Shown here one piece after another: positions 4,047 through 5,194 of a stretch of DNA of 5,194 nt (position 1 is its first letter; every line of letters starts with the position of its first letter). The position numbers and the translations under genes were made by a program. The stretch comes from Desulfurococcaceae archaeon (lineage in GTDB: Archaea; Thermoproteota; Thermoprotei_A; Sulfolobales; Desulfurococcaceae): contig JAJHQY010000039.1 of NCBI GenBank assembly GCA_020833085.1, positions 1 through 5,194 on the forward strand. Direction: 5' to 3'. The notes under the pieces were generated by a model. The model saw nothing but the letters and a program-made list of their open reading frames with translations. It made no database searches and was not told the DNA's origin.

Positions 4047-5194
4047 TCACATTGTGAGCTTATACTTCTCTACATCTCCGCTACTTATAATCTCCTCTAA
4101 CTTTACTTCGCGCTTCTCAACTATTCCGAGAACACTCTTCACCGCGTCGAGTAGGAGTTGCGAGAACTTCGCTTCAAGACTAGCTTCGTACTTCTCTCTC
4201 CTGACGTAAGCCCTGAAGATCACTTCTAGTGGAAACTCCTCGCGCAAAACACTGTACTCCTCGCTGATCACAAGGTCCCTGCCCACTTTCTTGCCCAAGT
4301 AGAATACCTGCGCGAGGCCTGGTGACTCCCCGCCAGGGTATATCAGCGACCTGGGTAGCGGAGTCACGTCTAGCACGTCAATCCACAAGTCCTCGCGACT
4401 CAAGCCCAAGCCCCTCACGCGCTCTACTAGGTACTCTTCAATATCGCTAGCTACTTTTTGCTTGTAGTCGCGATTAACTACAAGTCTAAGGACTATTGAC
4501 GTGAACTCCGGGCTCTTAGCAGAGATTATTACGTCTCTACCCACACGCCTAAACTCTGGTTTTCTCTCTACGAGTAGTCTGCGGCAGAGCCTCCCTACTT
4601 CACTGTGATCTTCGTAGAGGGCTTTTCTCATCATTACACTGTAGAGTAGCGTGTCGGTTAGTTCTAAGTACCCTCTAGGCTCACCCCTGAGAATATCTAG
4701 TACGCGGCGCGTTAAGCCCAGCTCCTCGTCGAGCTCTTCGAGAATCCTGTACAGTATTTTGTCAAAAGACCTGCACACACTGTGATAGTAAACATGCTCG
4801 TACATGCTTATTTTAGCGTACATGTACTGCCTAAAGCCGCCTAGTGCTATTCTGTCTAGTACTAGTGCTACTCTATCACCACTCACTAGTGGGTAGGTGT
4901 TTCTGTAGAGGCGCTCATACGAGACATAGCCGTATTCAGGTGTGCCGGCGTAGTAGCTGTCTCTCCTCAAGAAGTCTAAGACGTCAACTGGGTAGGGGCC
5001 GTCTCTCACTATCCACTTAAATAACTTCAGCACGCCTCGCGGCTCACCAGAACCTATTATAGCGTAGAGAGCCTCTCTAAGACCCGGTAGTGTCTTACTA
5101 GCCTTGTCGAGAAAGTCTCCCAGAATCTGGTCTACGAGTTTAAATCCTATTCTCTCGTGGTTAGCGACTTCGAGAGGAAGCTCTCTCCTCCACA
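4047..5194 (-). CDS. HD-superfamily phosphohydrolase, COG1078 / SAMHD1-like (partial, N-terminus outside window)
   Basis: The reading frame stays open from TGA 4047-4049 through to the right edge. The GTG at 5033 is internal, since family-like sequence continues upstream of it, so at least 381 residues are present and the gene runs out of the window. COG1078 enzymes are metal-dependent phosphohydrolases related to dNTP triphosphohydrolases such as EF1143 and SAMHD1. Counting from the first visible codon, ANHERIGFKLVDQIL (10-24) matches the HE-containing helix after the HD pair, and YPVDVLDFLRRDSYYAG (67-83) is the family's conserved aspartate motif (D-x-x-D-F/Y-L-x-R-D-S-Y-Y). GGFRQYMYAKISMYEHVYYH (119-138) is the conserved MY-x-x-VYYH helix. 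The catalytic H...HD residues must lie to the right. The C-terminal 180 residues are less typical. It leads the visible part of an operon with three small unknown genes. Substrate is unproven; dNTP hydrolysis is family inference. Confidence 0.88.
   Translation of the reverse strand, partial: WRRELPLEVANHERIGFKLVDQILGDFLDKASKTLPGLREALYAIIGSGEPRGVLKLFKWIVRDGPYPVDVLDFLRRDSYYAGTPEYGYVSYERLYRNTYPLVSGDRVALVLDRIALGGFRQYMYAKISMYEHVYYHSVCRSFDKILYRILEELDEELGLTRRVLDILRGEPRGYLELTDTLLYSVMMRKALYEDHSEVGRLCRRLLVERKPEFRRVGRDVIISAKSPEFTSIVLRLVVNRDYKQKVASDIEEYLVERVRGLGLSREDLWIDVLDVTPLPRSLIYPGGESPGLAQVFYLGKKVGRDLVISEEYSVLREEFPLEVIFRAYVRREKYEASLEAKFSQLLLDAVKSVLGIVEKREVKLEEIISSGDVEKYKLTM

Noticed and set aside
3883..4209. 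Plus-strand 108-aa open frame
   Set aside because: Antisense across the 87-aa and HD genes, with shadow-like composition.
4627..4634. Minus-strand ATGATGA C-box-like motif in the HD gene
   Set aside because: No D' or D box at the needed spacing; it encodes Met-Met within the protein.
1..5194. CRISPR arrays, insertion sequences, tRNA or rRNA genes
   Set aside because: I saw no regularly spaced repeats, no transposase-like frame or terminal inverted repeats, and no tRNA-like cloverleaf in the non-coding stretches.

Overview
This 5.2 kb window looks like chromosomal DNA from a thermophilic crenarchaeon (Thermoproteota). The reasons are gene starts built on AGGTG-type Shine-Dalgarno (SD) sites with frequent GTG and TTG codons, TTTAAA/TATA box-A promoters about 25 bp from the predicted transcript start, AGA/AGG arginine codons, very frequent CTAG, tightly overlapping genes, and an archaeal-type C/D box guide RNA. 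The order cannot be fixed from sequence alone; Desulfurococcales-like is only a guess.

Layout. A 198-aa protein of unknown function with a probable winged-helix region (52-648, minus) is divergent from a 12-TM major facilitator superfamily (MFS) transporter (735-1889, plus). They share a 77-86 bp intergenic region in which the two box-A elements overlap at an AAGCTT core. After the transporter comes a 206-bp non-coding stretch. It holds two small hairpins, a complete C/D box sRNA (about 1945-2007, plus) with its own TATA box, and three TATA-like elements. The last of these fits a promoter for a 66-aa two-TM protein (2096-2296) that resembles only the extreme C-terminus of PiT phosphate transporters. 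That ORF overlaps the SD region of a DUF47/PhoU-like protein (2302-2967), the usual partner of PiT transporters. The locus therefore looks like a pit-DUF47 operon in which all but the last piece of the permease is missing.

The right half is a minus-strand operon that converges on the DUF47 gene with a 4-bp overlap. It is transcribed from beyond the right edge: an HD-superfamily phosphohydrolase (COG1078/SAMHD1-like, its N-terminus outside the window), then three small proteins of unknown function (87, 140 and 127 aa) packed with overlaps or spacers of a few bases. The tight packing suggests co-expression, but I cannot assign functions to the three small proteins.

Start sites. Five genes show an (A/G)AGGT(G/A) motif 6-7 nt before the start codon (648, 735, 2302, 4035, 3766), and a sixth (3347) has the longest match, AGGTGAT. 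In several cases an open-frame GTG start upstream lies in or next to the SD itself, so I shortened those proteins by a few residues.
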